DNA of 64,000 bases from positions 67,616,077-67,680,076 of the forward strand of contig CM060194.1 of assembly GCA_030549335.1 (NCBI GenBank), in the 5' to 3' direction. The notes beneath the pieces were generated by a model that saw only the letters and a program-made list of their open reading frames with translations, searched no databases and had not been told where the DNA came from. Made by a program: the position numbers and the translations under genes. Positions 24,901 through 36,994 of this stretch are shown one piece after another (the stretch's first letter is position 1; every line of letters starts with the position of its first letter). This DNA is from Pontederia crassipes (lineage: Eukaryota; Streptophyta; Magnoliopsida; Commelinales; Pontederiaceae).

Positions 24901-25105
24901 CGCCAGTAAGAAGAATAGATCAAATAATCTGGAGTCCGATTAAAAGAGGGAGAGGGAGGCCAAGGCGGACACTTGGCGAATTAATAGAGCAAGATCTATT
25001 GGTGAATAATATACCGAAAGGTTTGATTACTAATAGAGCGGAATGACGTCGTATGATCCATATAGCCGACCCCACCTAGTGGGATAAGGCTTTGTTGTTG
25101 TTGTT
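24901..25105 (+). mobile_element. 5'-truncated RTE-type LINE (205 bp)
   Basis: This is the last part of an RTE-clade reverse transcriptase ORF, with RRIDQI, RGRGRPRRT, NRAE and RRMIHIADPT recognisable. It is followed by GGGATAAGGCTTTG and a (TTG)n tail, the usual 3' end of plant RTE LINEs. It is flanked by a 13-14 bp duplication, (G)TTGTTAACTGATG, at 24887-24900 and 25106-25119. Two Trp codons have become stops. This is a classic target-primed, 5'-truncated insertion. Confidence 0.92.
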
Positions 25106-25409
25106 GTTGTTAACTGATGAAATTTAAATGCTTTTCTTTCTTATCACTGTTACTTCAGTATTGAACTTATGGACTATGTACTTATGCTAAGTAGAATTAT
25201 GGATGTCTAGACTACAAGATCATGTTCATGCATTTTTTATTTATTTCTGTTAAGTCTTGGTAGTAGTAGCCTTCTTATTGACCATGTCAAGTACTTTTTG
25301 AGCTTATAAAAAAAAAGAGAATAAAAGAAGGGTTAGTTAAGCCCCAACAAAAAAGTAGTGAAAAAAAATGAATAAAGTTATGTGTAAGTACAAAAGTGTT
25401 ATCTGGAAT

Positions 25410-25670
25410 CAAAGTGTGTTCGGGTAATTAGATCCGTAGGGGTTCATGCCTGGCAATTTAAGGGCAACTGCTCTGGGATCCGTCGATCGAAAACCTACTA
25501 CAACGATCATCTTGTGGAATATGCAGAAGCACAGGAGTACTGAATCATGGCTAAGTTCGAACTCTTCATTCAGAACCTTGGTTGTTCGGGCAAGTAAACT
25601 CGAGGGGTGCCTTATCACCTATTGCCCTAAGGCCATCTGCTCTGGGAGTTATCAGTCTAAAGCCCGCTAC
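25410..25670 (+). repeat. Diverged duplication in the Athila-like 3' internal region
   Basis: Two related blocks, about 25418-25510 and 25580-25690, share CTGCTCTGGGA and a following CTAC...TTGTG segment. Similar text precedes the polypurine tract in Athila elements. No coding function is apparent. Confidence 0.5.
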
Positions 25671-26002
25671 ATGGACTTCCTTGTGCAATCCTGTTTGAAG
25701 ATGAGAATTTTTAAAATGGTTAAAAAAAGGAGTTTTAAGTTCAATTAGTACTTATGTATTCAATATTAATGCTATTATTTGACAAACAATTTATTTTTCT
25801 ACAAAGCTGAATTTGAGATTGTTTCAATTTGTGTAGCATTCAGAACCTCTATGAAGCTAAGTGCATGAAAAATGGTGAGATGCTGAGTAGTAAATATACA
25901 GAAGAATTGTGTGAGAAAATTGGTCAGTGACAATGTGAGGCTACGATGGAACTTTCTTGAGTCTTGCTTTTGAATTTTTGCTTGAGGACAAGCAAGACTT
26001 TA

Positions 26003-26019
26003 AGCTTGGGGGAGTTTAA
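26003..26019 (+). promoter_or_regulatory. Polypurine tract of the Athila-like element
   Basis: AAGCTTGGGGGAG, immediately upstream of the 3' LTR and downstream of GAGGACAAGCAA, is the plus-strand priming tract typical of Athila/Tat. Confidence 0.8.
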
Positions 26020-27972
26020 TGCATGCAAAATACAATATATTTTAGATTATTATTTTAGTTAATTTTCTGTAATTTGATCATGATATGCATCATTTTAGAC
26101 AATTTTTAGTCCTAATTCCGGATTTATCAATTTTAATTATTAATTCTCTGAATATTTTAATTGTGGATGGATTTACTTAATTTTTATAATTATTTTGCAG
26201 ACAAGCCGAATTAATGGATGGATCGGCCGTAAACCACATTATTTGGCCGAGATGATCACAGCCTGCCAGGGAGTAAAAGTAATATGTCTGACTTTCTTTT
26301 GGGGGTAAAAGAAATGATGTAAAGATAAAATGAGTCATCATTTTGGCCGAGATTTACAAAAATGACTTATGTTCTGGCCGAGATTTGAAGAAAGAATTTA
26401 TTATTTTTTAGCGTAATGATTAAAGAATTCATCGTTTTGGCCGAGATTCGAAGAAAGGGGTAAAGATAAGAAGATGTTATCATTTTGGTCGTAATGGCAA
26501 GAAAAACCTATTGTTATCGATCGAGATACAAAGAAGAAGGGCACAAAACATCGTAGAGATGGAGATATCGGCCGAGCAGGAGATACAAAGATCTATCCTT
26601 AACCAAGGTGTATCGGCCGAGAACTCCATTATCAGCCGCCAAATCTAAAGTTTTATCCGTATCGACCGAGAACTCTAACTAATCTTGGGCAAAACATAAC
26701 TCGTATCAAGTTTATCGGCCGCAAAAGAATCCAAGTTTTATCTTAACCAATTTATCAAGCGGCCATCCTTGGGCGCAAACTAGATTTTGTGACCAAGATT
26801 TACAAAAGATATCATCAGGTGCAAAACGAAGTGGATAGAGGTTATCGGCCGTGAAATTTTTATCATTAACTAAGTTTTATCTCTAGCCAAATTTAAAGTT
26901 GACCGTATGATGTTACGGCCGAGATCAACTTGAAGTCTGTCCGCACCTATAAATACGTGAAGAAGCCGTCGTCCCAATTCGTGCTCTGAAGTTCAGGTTT
27001 CTTCCACAGTTGAGTCGTGAGCTCTGCAGGCTACGATCGAAAGAAGAGAGGTGCGACGGCTGGAGGTTGATTGCGACTCTGATCAAGTTCGAGAGGCTGC
27101 CAGATTGTCTGCCCAGATTCGAGGATCCTGATTTTACTTTGGGTGTAATTTTTCCAATTTTTATAATTTGTATTTTATTATCTCTTCAGAATTTTTAAGA
27201 TGAACTCCATGTTTTTTAGATTTTATATTTTAGGAGATTATTAATTGAAGGAAAATGTTTGGACCCTATTTTATTTGTTTTAATCTTTTCTGATTAATTA
27301 TTAATTGTGCTTAATGCTTTTATGTTAGTTAATTGAAATTTTGAAATAGGCTATACCAGTTTGTGGAGTGTTTAATTTCAGAATTCATTATACTAATTTT
27401 AATCGATTTTATATGAAATTAATAATTGACATAAACTTGATAACTAGTGTGTGGAGAATCAAGTTTGTGTGGTCTATTAATCTATACCAGTTTGTGGAGT
27501 GATTAATAATCTAGATAATCCAATTTAATGCATCTTAATTTTAATGTGATTTGAGGATACAAGTCGTGGAGACTTTAATTCTTATTAAATTAAGATAGTT
27601 CTATGTGATTAGGTTGAGGGATGCCAGTCGTGGAGATCGCAAGTTAATCATGTTAGATTACTTTAGGAAAACTCTAATCCATATTTAAAGATTAAATTTA
27701 TCTTTTATGGTTCAAATATTTATCCTAATCTATTTTCATCCTAAGGCCTAACTTCAACACCATTATCTTATCTTATTTTCTTTACTTTATTTTATAATTA
27801 AAAAACTCATTTTCAAAATCCTTATTTTTTCTCTCTTATTAATTTATAAATTCAGATATTGAATTAATAATATTCCTCGTGAGTTCGACACTCTTACTCC
27901 TATTTTCTATATTACTTGAGCGACTAGTGCACTTGCTAGCGATTTTATTTTGCTAAATCATTTTGCGCATCA
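26020..27972 (+). repeat. 3' LTR of the Athila-like element (1953 bp)
   Basis: It begins TGCATGCAAAAT and ends GCGCATCA. A TATA box CCTATAAATACG lies near 26946. The U3 part (26220-26960) has at least nine CGGCC(G/A)AGA(T/A)-like motifs. Its last 1.19 kb matches the truncated 5' LTR. Confidence 0.9.
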
Positions 27973-29043
27973 GGTCCTCTTTGTGCATTATTTCTATATT
28001 CATTTCTATGCACGTCAATGATGATATGTGGATTTGGGAAAATAATTCCCATGGAATTTCTACGACTGACTCTGTCTATAAGCTCATTTGTCGCCGCCGG
28101 TTCATGGACGGCCTACCCATCGGGTTTGGAAAATATCAGCCTCCCTAAAATTCAATACTTTTATTGTGAACTCACGCACGACAGATTGCCTACCCTTGAT
28201 GTCATTATTAGATTCAATGCTAGTATTAATCCTACTTGTCTTCTATGCAGAACTAAGCCTGAATCTGTCTCGCATCTTTTCTTCCATTGTCCAATTGCTA
28301 CTCAATTTTGATGTCTTTGTCAAAACTCTCAGATGGGATTTGGGGGCCTGGCTTGATGAGGGCGCCTCACTGGGTCTGTGCTCAAAGAAAAAAATTGCTC
28401 TCTTTGATCTCTTTCTCACTCTGGTCTATTTGGGACATGAGAAATGATATTCACTCCCGGGGTTAAAGGGCAACCGTTCTGACAACTTAGGAAAAGGCAG
28501 TGGCTAGGTACAATGAGCATGAAAGAATCTACAATCCTGAGGTACACCACCCCCATGACTTGCACTGGGTCAAATGGGAGCCCCGACTCACGACTTAGTT
28601 AAAATTAACTCAGACGGTCCCTGATTTCAAGGGAGGAGTCAGGGGGGTGGGGGCTATCTTTCTTATCCGATCGCCTAATGGTTCTCTTATATCTGCAGGG
28701 TCTTTTAGGAGAGTGACTACTTTCAATTCTTGAGCTCGAGGTTTGGGGTATATTTGTTGGTATTCAAAGGGTGTGACGGCTAGGCTACACGCGGCTCCAT
28801 ATGGTATCAGATTCAGAAGTCTTGGTGCAACTTATTCTCAAGCAAGGAAAACCTTTTGAAGAATTGTGAGGAATGGAAGCTAGCACATGTATATCGAGAG
28901 GCAAATCAATTTGCTGATTTTTTTCGCTCAGTCATGAACGACAATTTTAGAGAAAATCCCCCCCCCCCCTCCGGGGCTCTCCCTTTTGATATATCAGGAC
29001 ATCACTATGCAATTTAATAGATAATCTTCTTCTTAAAAAAAAA
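27973..29043 (+). mobile_element. L1-type LINE, 3' part with zinc-binding and RNase H domains
   Basis: This continues the LINE split at 15020. At 28018-28311 it encodes the reverse-transcriptase zinc-binding domain (DDMWIWENNSHGIS, then CLLCRTKPESVSHLFFHC). At about 28600-28930 it encodes a decayed RNase H (VKINSDG, then HVYREANQFADF). It ends with a poly-A of about ten bases. Frameshifts are present. The 3' end is not truncated. Confidence 0.88.
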
Positions 29044-29417
29044 ACTTATGCAGAATTTTGAAATACAAAAGTTAGAAATCTCTACTTTGATCATTCTTTT
29101 AAAATAAACTTCTCCATTCGTAACCAAAATCGAATTGTATGAAGTATAATATTTGTTTGTAATGATCAATATCAAGAACTTCATAAATATTGTAACAAAG
29201 TTAAAAATGAATAAAAATCCTGCAATTTTTATCACTTTGGTCACCTAAAATTGAGAACTTAAGTATAAAAGCCAAACACTTATATGATGTTAAAAAAATG
29301 CTTACAATATCAAGTGATTACTTGATAAAATAATAAAATAGGTTTAGTTAGTAAATTACATGAGTAAACTAAAAAAAATAGAGATGAATGAAAATTTTTG
29401 GAAGGGTGTAATTTGGA
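29044..29417. other. AT-rich intergenic DNA
   Basis: No gene or repeat boundary was recognised between the LINE tail and the next LTR. Confidence 0.5.
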
Positions 29418-31459
29418 TGTAACGCCCTGAAATTCCACCCCTTCACGTGACAAAATCTTCCCTCAGAGTGGTACGGCGGTGCTATTCTTTCCTTCAATCA
29501 TATTGACCATTTTATCGAGTACCACGTAAGCGAAAGACTTAAAAAATAAAATATATAATTTTTAAAATAATAAATGTCGAAGCTTAATAGGTAGAAGTCC
29601 ATAAATGTGAACACATAATGCGGAAGCTCGGTAATATAAGAGGTACATCACATGACATAATAAGACATTCATGACCACGCCATAATACAAATACACATAG
29701 GTCTCACGTACATCTCGATGACATAAAATAGTAAAGACCAACTACTATATTAATGTGCACACACACCATCCGAGCAGAGGGCTTCGCACACACACCAACC
29801 GAGCATAACAAGTAAATCAAGTACTTGTGAGAATCAACACAGGGGAGGAGAACCCTCCCGTTCACACAAGATTAAATGTGATAACATATGAGTCATAAGG
29901 ATGATTCAAAAAATATGAGCACGATAACAATTCATAAGAAATATAACAAGAAATAATAGGAATCATCATGTACGACATAATGGTTAATTCATTTCACTAT
30001 TTCATGTAATATCTTTATCTTTCAATCTTTCTATTCGTGGACCATGATGGGAGAAGATCATTATCAATGGTCAATAACATGGCTCATGAGAGTATTCATC
30101 TTTTCATTAGAAAGGCATAACATGTCCTTATTCCATTCTCTTTTCATATTCATATTCGCATTCATGTCCATGTTCATGTGAACATAGCCCGTTCATTCAT
30201 CTTTTATCTTATTCATGAATTGAAAGAGCTCTCCACTTTTCTAGGATGCACACGCATGGTGCAAATATCTAGTCATAACATGGGCCGGTGGGGATCAGTG
30301 ACATGGCAAAACCCCTAGAGGGGATGGATGACCTCGCTAAGGTAGCAACACCCATATGAATGACCTCGTTAAAAGCGAAAATGAATGGCCTCGCCCAAGA
30401 CGAAAACATTCATAGACAGTTGGAGAAGGGGGGCCTTACCTAAGGGCATGGGGTCTTGAGTCAAGGGAAGCACAACGAATAATAGATTTCCCATCTAGGT
30501 AAGCATGATATTCCTCCATTTCATTCTTTATCTTTATTAACCTATTGACTATCTTTTGATCGCAAGGATCAATCAATCCTTTTGGGGAGCAAGGTTGGCT
30601 CCATGTTAATATTCATAATCATGGAATGTGGGAACAATCGGGTGGACAGAGTAAATCATATTATTTTGTGTTTAGGGTCATTCGTTCTCTGTCCACTTCT
30701 GGATGTCCGAAAGTCGAGCGATCATTCGGTCCATAGGTTTATCGGACACTCGATGGTCGAGCAGTCATCTGGTCGTAACATGTCTCTCGGCCATTCCAAC
30801 ACTACAAGAAAATCGAAGAATAGTGACCCAGTGAACTTGACACTAATGCGTCGCCACCTTAGCGTCCAAATAGTGCCGACAAAATATGATGCCGGTAATT
30901 GGTGGCTATTGGCGTCACAATAGAGTCAACAATGGTGGAGACACTACTATCGCCAACTGATGCTATATCGACGTTACAAAGACGCATGATGTGGGCTGGG
31001 AGCAGTAGACAGACGTCACTAAGGAGACGCTAAAGTTGCACTACAATGGTGGCGCTACTCCGGCGCTCAAGATACGCTAATATTTTTGGTTAGTTGACAC
31101 TATTTCGACGCTTCTATGAGGCCAACATCACGTTTGTTGCGTTGCCAATGAAACAGTAACGTGACGCTAAGGATCATATATTTAATACATCGTCAACTAT
31201 TTATGCGACGCTAGGGTGATGTTATGGAGGCACTAATTACATATTTTTTTACCTATTACATGCACATTTTCTTCATTTTCCACACCGTACAATTATATAA
31301 TGTATATAAATGCATTAATATTCATCAGAGGCATAATATGAAAGCATCACATGCACAATATTTAAGATAAGAATATGAAAAGTAATAAACTGAACTCACA
31401 AACTATACGTATATCTAATAATAAGTCTATTAGTGATAAAAGTATAGTTTCTATCCATG

Positions 31460-33300
31460 GTTTGTTTCTATCCTAGATTTGGGAGTTATTGTTATCGTTC
31501 CGGACATTCAATTCTGACATGCTCGGTCCATGGCCTCGCGGTGATTGATTCTGCGTCTGAATCATCTGCAATAGCGGAGCTAACTATTAGTTGTTGTGAT
31601 ATCTGCTCCGATAGCTGTTGCGATAATTGCTACGATAGCTGCGTCATATCAGGTGCAGCAGATCAGTTCGGAGTATATAGGCCACCTGCATATCCTCCGC
31701 TCCTCCTAAGTATCTGAGCGACTGTGCCGAGGTCACGCAAATATCTTCCTCGTGTCATGCCGGTCACCTCCTCCCAAACAGCAGAGTCCTCTATGAAATA
31801 GAAAAAATATACAATCATATAATATATAAATTATATATCAATAAACACATAAATTAAAAACATGACATCCCTCCCAAGAAACATTACATGGTGGCTGAGT
31901 ACTCGGATAATATCCATACTTTTCAGTCATTTTCGCATTATACTCATCCTAAAAAATTTAAACATTGCGCATTTCAAAAATAGTGCACTAACACCAATAA
32001 CCAAATGAACATGTGATGAAACTTACTAGAAGCTTATGAGCAGTGGGAATGACCAAGCCGTTGGTCTTCTAGCTCTTATGCGTGGTCTCGTAGACCATGC
32101 GAAAGTCCACGGGACCGCCTTCTTTCTCCTCCTACAATAAAGTTTCAAATTTTATAAAATATATATAAGTCAAAAGTTTGATTAATTGAATTTGTATGTA
32201 AATTACCATGCCCCATCGATGCACGCCAAATCACATCGACCCCTTGTGTGAATGTAGGTCTCGGGCTTCGAAAGTCGATTAACTCTTGCTTTTTTTTATT
32301 TCCTTTGCCATTGTTCATCCATCCTTTATGAACATCAAATACTTAGACTTTTAAAAACTATAAATTTTAATAAAAATAATTTAAAAGTAGTATGCCCTGC
32401 TCCAAAGTAAGACCGACGGATGTGACGACCTTGCGAAACTTGTACAATTGTTTTCGAAGGCGTTTCGCAGCGACCTCCTCAAAAGCTCTCCGGATCATCC
32501 CTAAACAATGATCCGAATGAAACTGATTTGTCGCCTACACAATACGTTAAAACTTAGTAATTTTAAAATAATATAAAATAAATTATGTAACCCAAATAGA
32601 AGATCGCACCGTAAAGGCTCGAAAGATGTCATCTCACACTTGAATTGGGACATCTTTCCAAGATCCTACCCCTTCGGCCACATCCCGCACGATACTAGTG
32701 GGTATGAAAGTGGTCCTGTCAATTACAAAAAAGAAATAATTTTCAATTATAACAAAATTTTTACAACTTATTTAACTTACGGCCGAGCAATATTATTCAT
32801 GGTGATCACCTTATTATCGTGTAATTCCTCTTCATCTGTCGAAGAGAAATCATCATCTAGTACAGCTAGGGTAGGTTAAGAAGATCTGACATCATCTACG
32901 GGCCCTAATACAAAATAAATCATTACTGTCATATGAAATTAAAGTAGTGATAATTGATATATGTACAATAATATTCTCACCTCGAGTGATATCTACCGTT
33001 GCATGATCCGTGACAGTCCGCTCGTCAGAATGTGACGAGCCAGGAGCTTGTGCTATCGGCGACATAGAAATTATTAAAAAATGATTAATGTAATTAATTG
33101 AAAAATATAATGTTAATAATAATAAATATATCACCTGGGGTATGATGTCGCTCGCCAATGCTAGAATGTGGTGAAGCATCCAGTAATCTCGACGGTGGCG
33201 GTGGCGTAGCAACAGCCATCATAAGAAAATATATAAAATTTACCTCTTATTTAAAATTATAAAATATACAAAAAATAACCTGGTGTGACATGCCGATCGT
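31460..33300 (-). pseudogene. TNPA-like (Ptta/En-Spm plant transposase) gene remnants
   Basis: Several exon-like blocks lie downstream of TNP2. They include FEEVAAKRLRKQLYKFRKVV (about 32500-32420), an RPTFTQGVDVIWRA block (about 32260-32220), EEKEGGPVDFRMVYETTHKS (about 32135-32075), DEYNAKMTEKYGYYPSTQPP (about 31955-31895) and DSAVWEEVTGMTRGRYLRDL (about 31790-31730). This is the pattern of the second CACTA protein, which binds subterminal repeats. Splice sites were not fixed, and a stop follows the KS of the third block. Confidence 0.65.
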
Positions 33301-33519
33301 CGTCGTGTGATCAAGACGTCCCGACTATGTGCCCCGTCGACGGTGGAGCAACTGTCACAAAAGTAAAATATTTACAAAACTCTATCTCCTACTATGTATC
33401 GCCTACTATGTGACACGTACTTGGAGTGATATGTGGAGCCGACCCGCCAATGGATCACCTACTACATGATGATCCGGCTACGCGGAGCAATTTACATTAT
33501 TAAAAAATGAATTTAACTA

Positions 33520-35346
33520 TTATAATCGATTATAAATAAGCAACTGACAATAAATTTGATACCTGATGATAACCATGACTGAAAAAAGTAACAATCTTGT
33601 CTTAACATCCATAATAGTGTTGAAGATGTTGTCAAATACATTCTTCTTCACATGCATGACGTCCAAGTTATGACGTACCAAGTTTGAAGACCAATAAGAA
33701 ACCTCCAAAAAAAATTCTTTTCTCCCAATTATGTTCACTTCCAAACTCAATTTGCTTGTAACTACCGGCCTTCAATCCGAATGAGACTTCACTGAGCTTG
33801 TTTACTTGATCTAGCAATTCTTGTCCCATCAAATGAGTTAGAGACAAAGTGTTCTCGGTTGTATTCTTTTCAAATGAGTTTCGATCGTGATGCATCAAAT
33901 TCTGCAATGGCAAAAACATTCTATGACAATCAAATCAACAAACTTTCTTACAATTTTTCAAATAAAATGATTTTGTATTCTTTCCAAATATGGGACAAGC
34001 AAGTTTACCTTTTGTGCTCCAACCGCTCAACATTCCATATGTTCAAAAATTGCTTATGGTCCACATTAATGCGGCTCTTATAATGAAATTTTACTTTTTA
34101 AATTTGTCATAGGTAACCACGCCACCCTCCCACAACATCTGAGTTCATCAATCAAATTTCTTAAGTAAACATGTAAGATTTTACTAGGAGATCGAGGATC
34201 CATAAGCAATATGTTCTCTCGTCTCATACACATACTTGGAGGCAAATTATAAGGTGTCACAAAAACCGGCCAACATAAATAAGTAGTAGTTAATAAGCTA
34301 AATGGGTTGAAGTCATCAGTGCAAAGTCTTAATTTAACATTGAGTGATTCTGCAGAAAAAACTAGATGAAATGCATCAAATCGTTTCCATGCCTCAACAT
34401 CCAAAGGATGTGTAATGGAATTTCGATCATCACGTGCCCCTTCTCTAAACCACCACATAAATGATACAGTTTTTTTCAGAAAAAAATAGTCACTGTAATA
34501 TTAGAACAATGGGAACGTATCAGAATACTGCATTTGCCATATTTTTTCGAACTTTAGGAATTCTTTTTCGGCTTGTGTCTGAGCTCGCCACAAATAGAAC
34601 AACTCATAAGTGAGTTATTTTTCCTTATTATACAACATGCAATGATTGCGACATGCATCAATCTCTTGATATTTCAACCCTAAATCTCTCGTCAATCTTT
34701 TGCTCTTGTACAAATGTCCTGGTAATTTCTCTGAACATGGAAACATACTCTTAATAATGGCAAGCATCCGGTTAAAACAACTTTCACTCATATTAAATTC
34801 TGATTTCAAGTTCATTAGTTGTGCCACTTCAGAAAGTGTAGTTTGCTTCATGCATCCGTCCCATAAAGGTTCATCTGCTTTTTTAAAAAAATTATAAAAT
34901 TTAGAAGCCGAAGGATTCGGGTCTTCTTCAATCAATGTTTCGCCAACATTTTCTCCTAACATTACATCTCATATCATGTCCCTGTACGGATTGCTCGAGT
35001 CGCCCACATTGGTATCTACATTAGTTGTCTCTTTAGTCCATCTTTCTTCGCCATGAAAGATCTAATTTATGTATGTCAGTAAGAAACCGCTATAATATAA
35101 ATCCTTCTGCACATCATATCTTACTTTTCACTGATAACATTTGCACTTTCGGCATGAACATAAGATTTCGCCATATGAAAAAGCAACACCTTCATTTTGA
35201 TATGCCACATTAATGAATTCATCAACACTATCCTTATATTTTTCAGTTATCACATCACGTTTATCCTTCCAATGATGAATCCAACTACGATATGACTTTA
35301 TCATTTTCGTAACGGACAATATTAGGCCATATGTCAATAAATTCAT
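33520..35346 (-). pseudogene. TNP2-like CACTA transposase, frameshifted
   Basis: TNP2 is the catalytic CACTA transposase. In minus-strand order: a transposase-associated domain (35346-35128, SWIHHWKDKRD then CSCRKCKCY), a linker block (34962-34615, PLWDGC, LGLKYQEIDACRNHCMLY), the core (34458-34078, DDFNPF, YLCWPVFVTPYNLPPSMCM) and the downstream block (33919-33520, NLVRHNLDVMHVKKNVFDNI). These match the Transposase_21 pattern. The blocks are in different frames, so the gene is dead. The original start may lie further upstream, towards the GC-rich block at 36 kb. Confidence 0.88.
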
Positions 35347-35347
35347 G

Positions 35348-35402
35348 TACTTGAAACATGTGATTTTGAAGATACGAAGTCTAAAATCACATGTTTCAAG
35401 TA
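35348..35402. repeat. Perfect inverted repeat, 20 bp arms, 15 nt loop
   Basis: Arms at 35348-35367 (starting TACTTGAAACATG) and 35383-35402 are exact reverse complements. The hairpin ends 2 nt before the first ATG of the TNP2-like block on the minus strand. Confidence 0.95.
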
Positions 35403-35659
35403 CTTCATCGTCATTTCATAATCTCATTTTATTACCAAGAATGTGGATGTACATCCTTAGTAAAATTTATGAGAACATGATAAAAGAGAGGTACTAGAAT
35501 TATGGAAAAAAAATCTATCAGTATTTGATTTCTAGTAACTCGTAATCGTGGAACAAATTTGTTCTGCTCATGCATTTACTATAAGAGAGGTGGTGAGCAA
35601 AGCAGCATGCATTAGATCAATTATAAATGTCGAACGTTATGATTAACTCAACCATCTAT

Positions 35660-35915
35660 AAAATAGGAATTACATTAATTTCAAGTAATTAATTAGGAAT
35701 TAGATTAATTTCAAGAAATTAACTAATAATTAACTTAACATGGTATTAGATTAAAAAATAGCAAATTAGCTAGTCCTTAGATTAGTTTCAAGTAATTAAC
35801 TAGTAATTAACTTAACATGCATTAGATTAAAAAATAGCAAATTAACTAGTCCTTAGATTTGTTTCAAGTAATTAACTTAACATGCATTAAATTAAAAAAA
35901 TAGCAAATTAACTGG
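35660..35915. repeat. About 77-bp tandem repeat, three copies
   Basis: Units share TTAGATT(A/T)(A/G)TTTCAAGTAATTAA, CTTAACATGCATTA and AAAAATAGCAAATTA. The first copy is the most diverged. It lies inside the CACTA element. Confidence 0.85.
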
Positions 35916-36029
35916 GGATTACATAATGGATGGTTGCGGGCTCCTACCTTCTTAACCGGAGAAGGATGACAACGGGCGATGAACGAGGGTAAGCGGTGGA
36001 GCAAGGCAGTGAGCGATGGCTGACACCGG

Positions 36030-36370
36030 ATGGAGGAGCACAATCAGTGGGCGGAGGAGGCGGAGGGCGGAGGAGGCGGAGGGCGGCGGAGGCGGATGGC
36101 GGCGGATGGGCGGCAGATGGGCGGCGGAGGCGAATGGCAGCAGAAGAGGCAGAGGGCGGCGGAGGAGGCAGAGGGCGGGCGGCAGAGGGGCACGGACGGC
36201 GAGCGAAGGGCGGCGCAGGAGGCGGAGGAGGCGGCGGAGGTCGGCGTAGGCGAATCGCAGGAAAACATAGCGAGTTCGACGAGGGTGGGGTCGGGCGTCG
36301 GAGCAGCAGGCGTTGACCGTCGGGCGTCGGAGCGGAGGGCGTCGACTGTCAGGCGTCGTCGGTTGTGGTG
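36030..36370. other. GC-rich GGC/GGA low-complexity block in the CACTA element
   Basis: A purine-strand run of GGCGGAGGAGGCGG-type sequence sits upstream of TNP2 in the transcription direction. It is open in several frames on both strands because of its composition. It may be the CACTA promoter or first-exon CpG-rich region; no protein family is recognisable. Confidence 0.6.
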
Positions 36371-36950
36371 AAAATCGGCGAGCAAGCGTAATAATAAAAA
36401 GTGAAAAAACAGAAGAGGGATTAGGAATTTAAGTTAAGTATTTAGTACCTCACATTATGCAATGCTACAGAGGCGTCATAGTAGAAACACTATTTCGAGG
36501 TTGTAGGGATGCTATATCTAATTTCCTTCCTAATTTAACATTATATATGCGAGATTAAGTGATAATAATATGCATATGTACACGAGTTATATATGTCTAT
36601 TTATATGTCAATATGTGCCCGATTAAGTGAGGTAATAAAAAGTTGGCTAATGCGGCGCTATAGAGAAGCTAATGTGTCGCTAAGATATATTAGCAATACA
36701 ATAGTGTCGTAGTAGCGTCTCTGCAAACTTAGCATCTCACTATGGAGGCGACGCTAATAGGTTTTCTATATTCTAATCTTCTATTATATGTATATAATTT
36801 TCTTTATCAACATAGTGTCTCATTGCATTGTGCCACGTTCCAATCATTTTATTTTCTTCCGACAATCTAAAAATTATGGAATGCATATATAATTATTCAT
36901 ATATGTATATAAAATTATAAGTCTATATGTATATGTATATGTAACAAAAT

Positions 36951-36958
<8 letters not shown>

Positions 36959-36989
<31 letters not shown>
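36959..36989. repeat. (TA)n microsatellite
   Basis: About fifteen TA units within the non-coding part of the CACTA element. Confidence 0.95.

Positions 36990-36994
<5 letters not shown>

Larger units (their letters stand above)
15021..27972 (+). mobile_element. Non-autonomous Athila-like LTR retrotransposon (with nested insertions)
   Basis: This is a large LTR element without gag or pol. It comprises a truncated 5' LTR (15021-15785 plus 20686-21037), a tRNA-Asp-like primer site, a 5 kb non-coding interior, a polypurine tract and a complete 3' LTR (26020-27972). CACTGAGGACAATGTC at about 24671, the GAGGACAAG...TTTAAGCTTGGGGGAG tract and the primer site are all hallmarks of the Athila/Tat branch of Ty3/gypsy. 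Removing the Copia and RTE insertions leaves about 7.8 kb. The missing polyprotein suggests a LARD-type derivative mobilised by a relative. It sits inside the LINE. Confidence 0.8.

Noticed and set aside
35996-36385. Several 77-113 codon frames in the GC-rich block
   Set aside because: All frames are open because of GGC/GGA repetition; none resembles a protein family.
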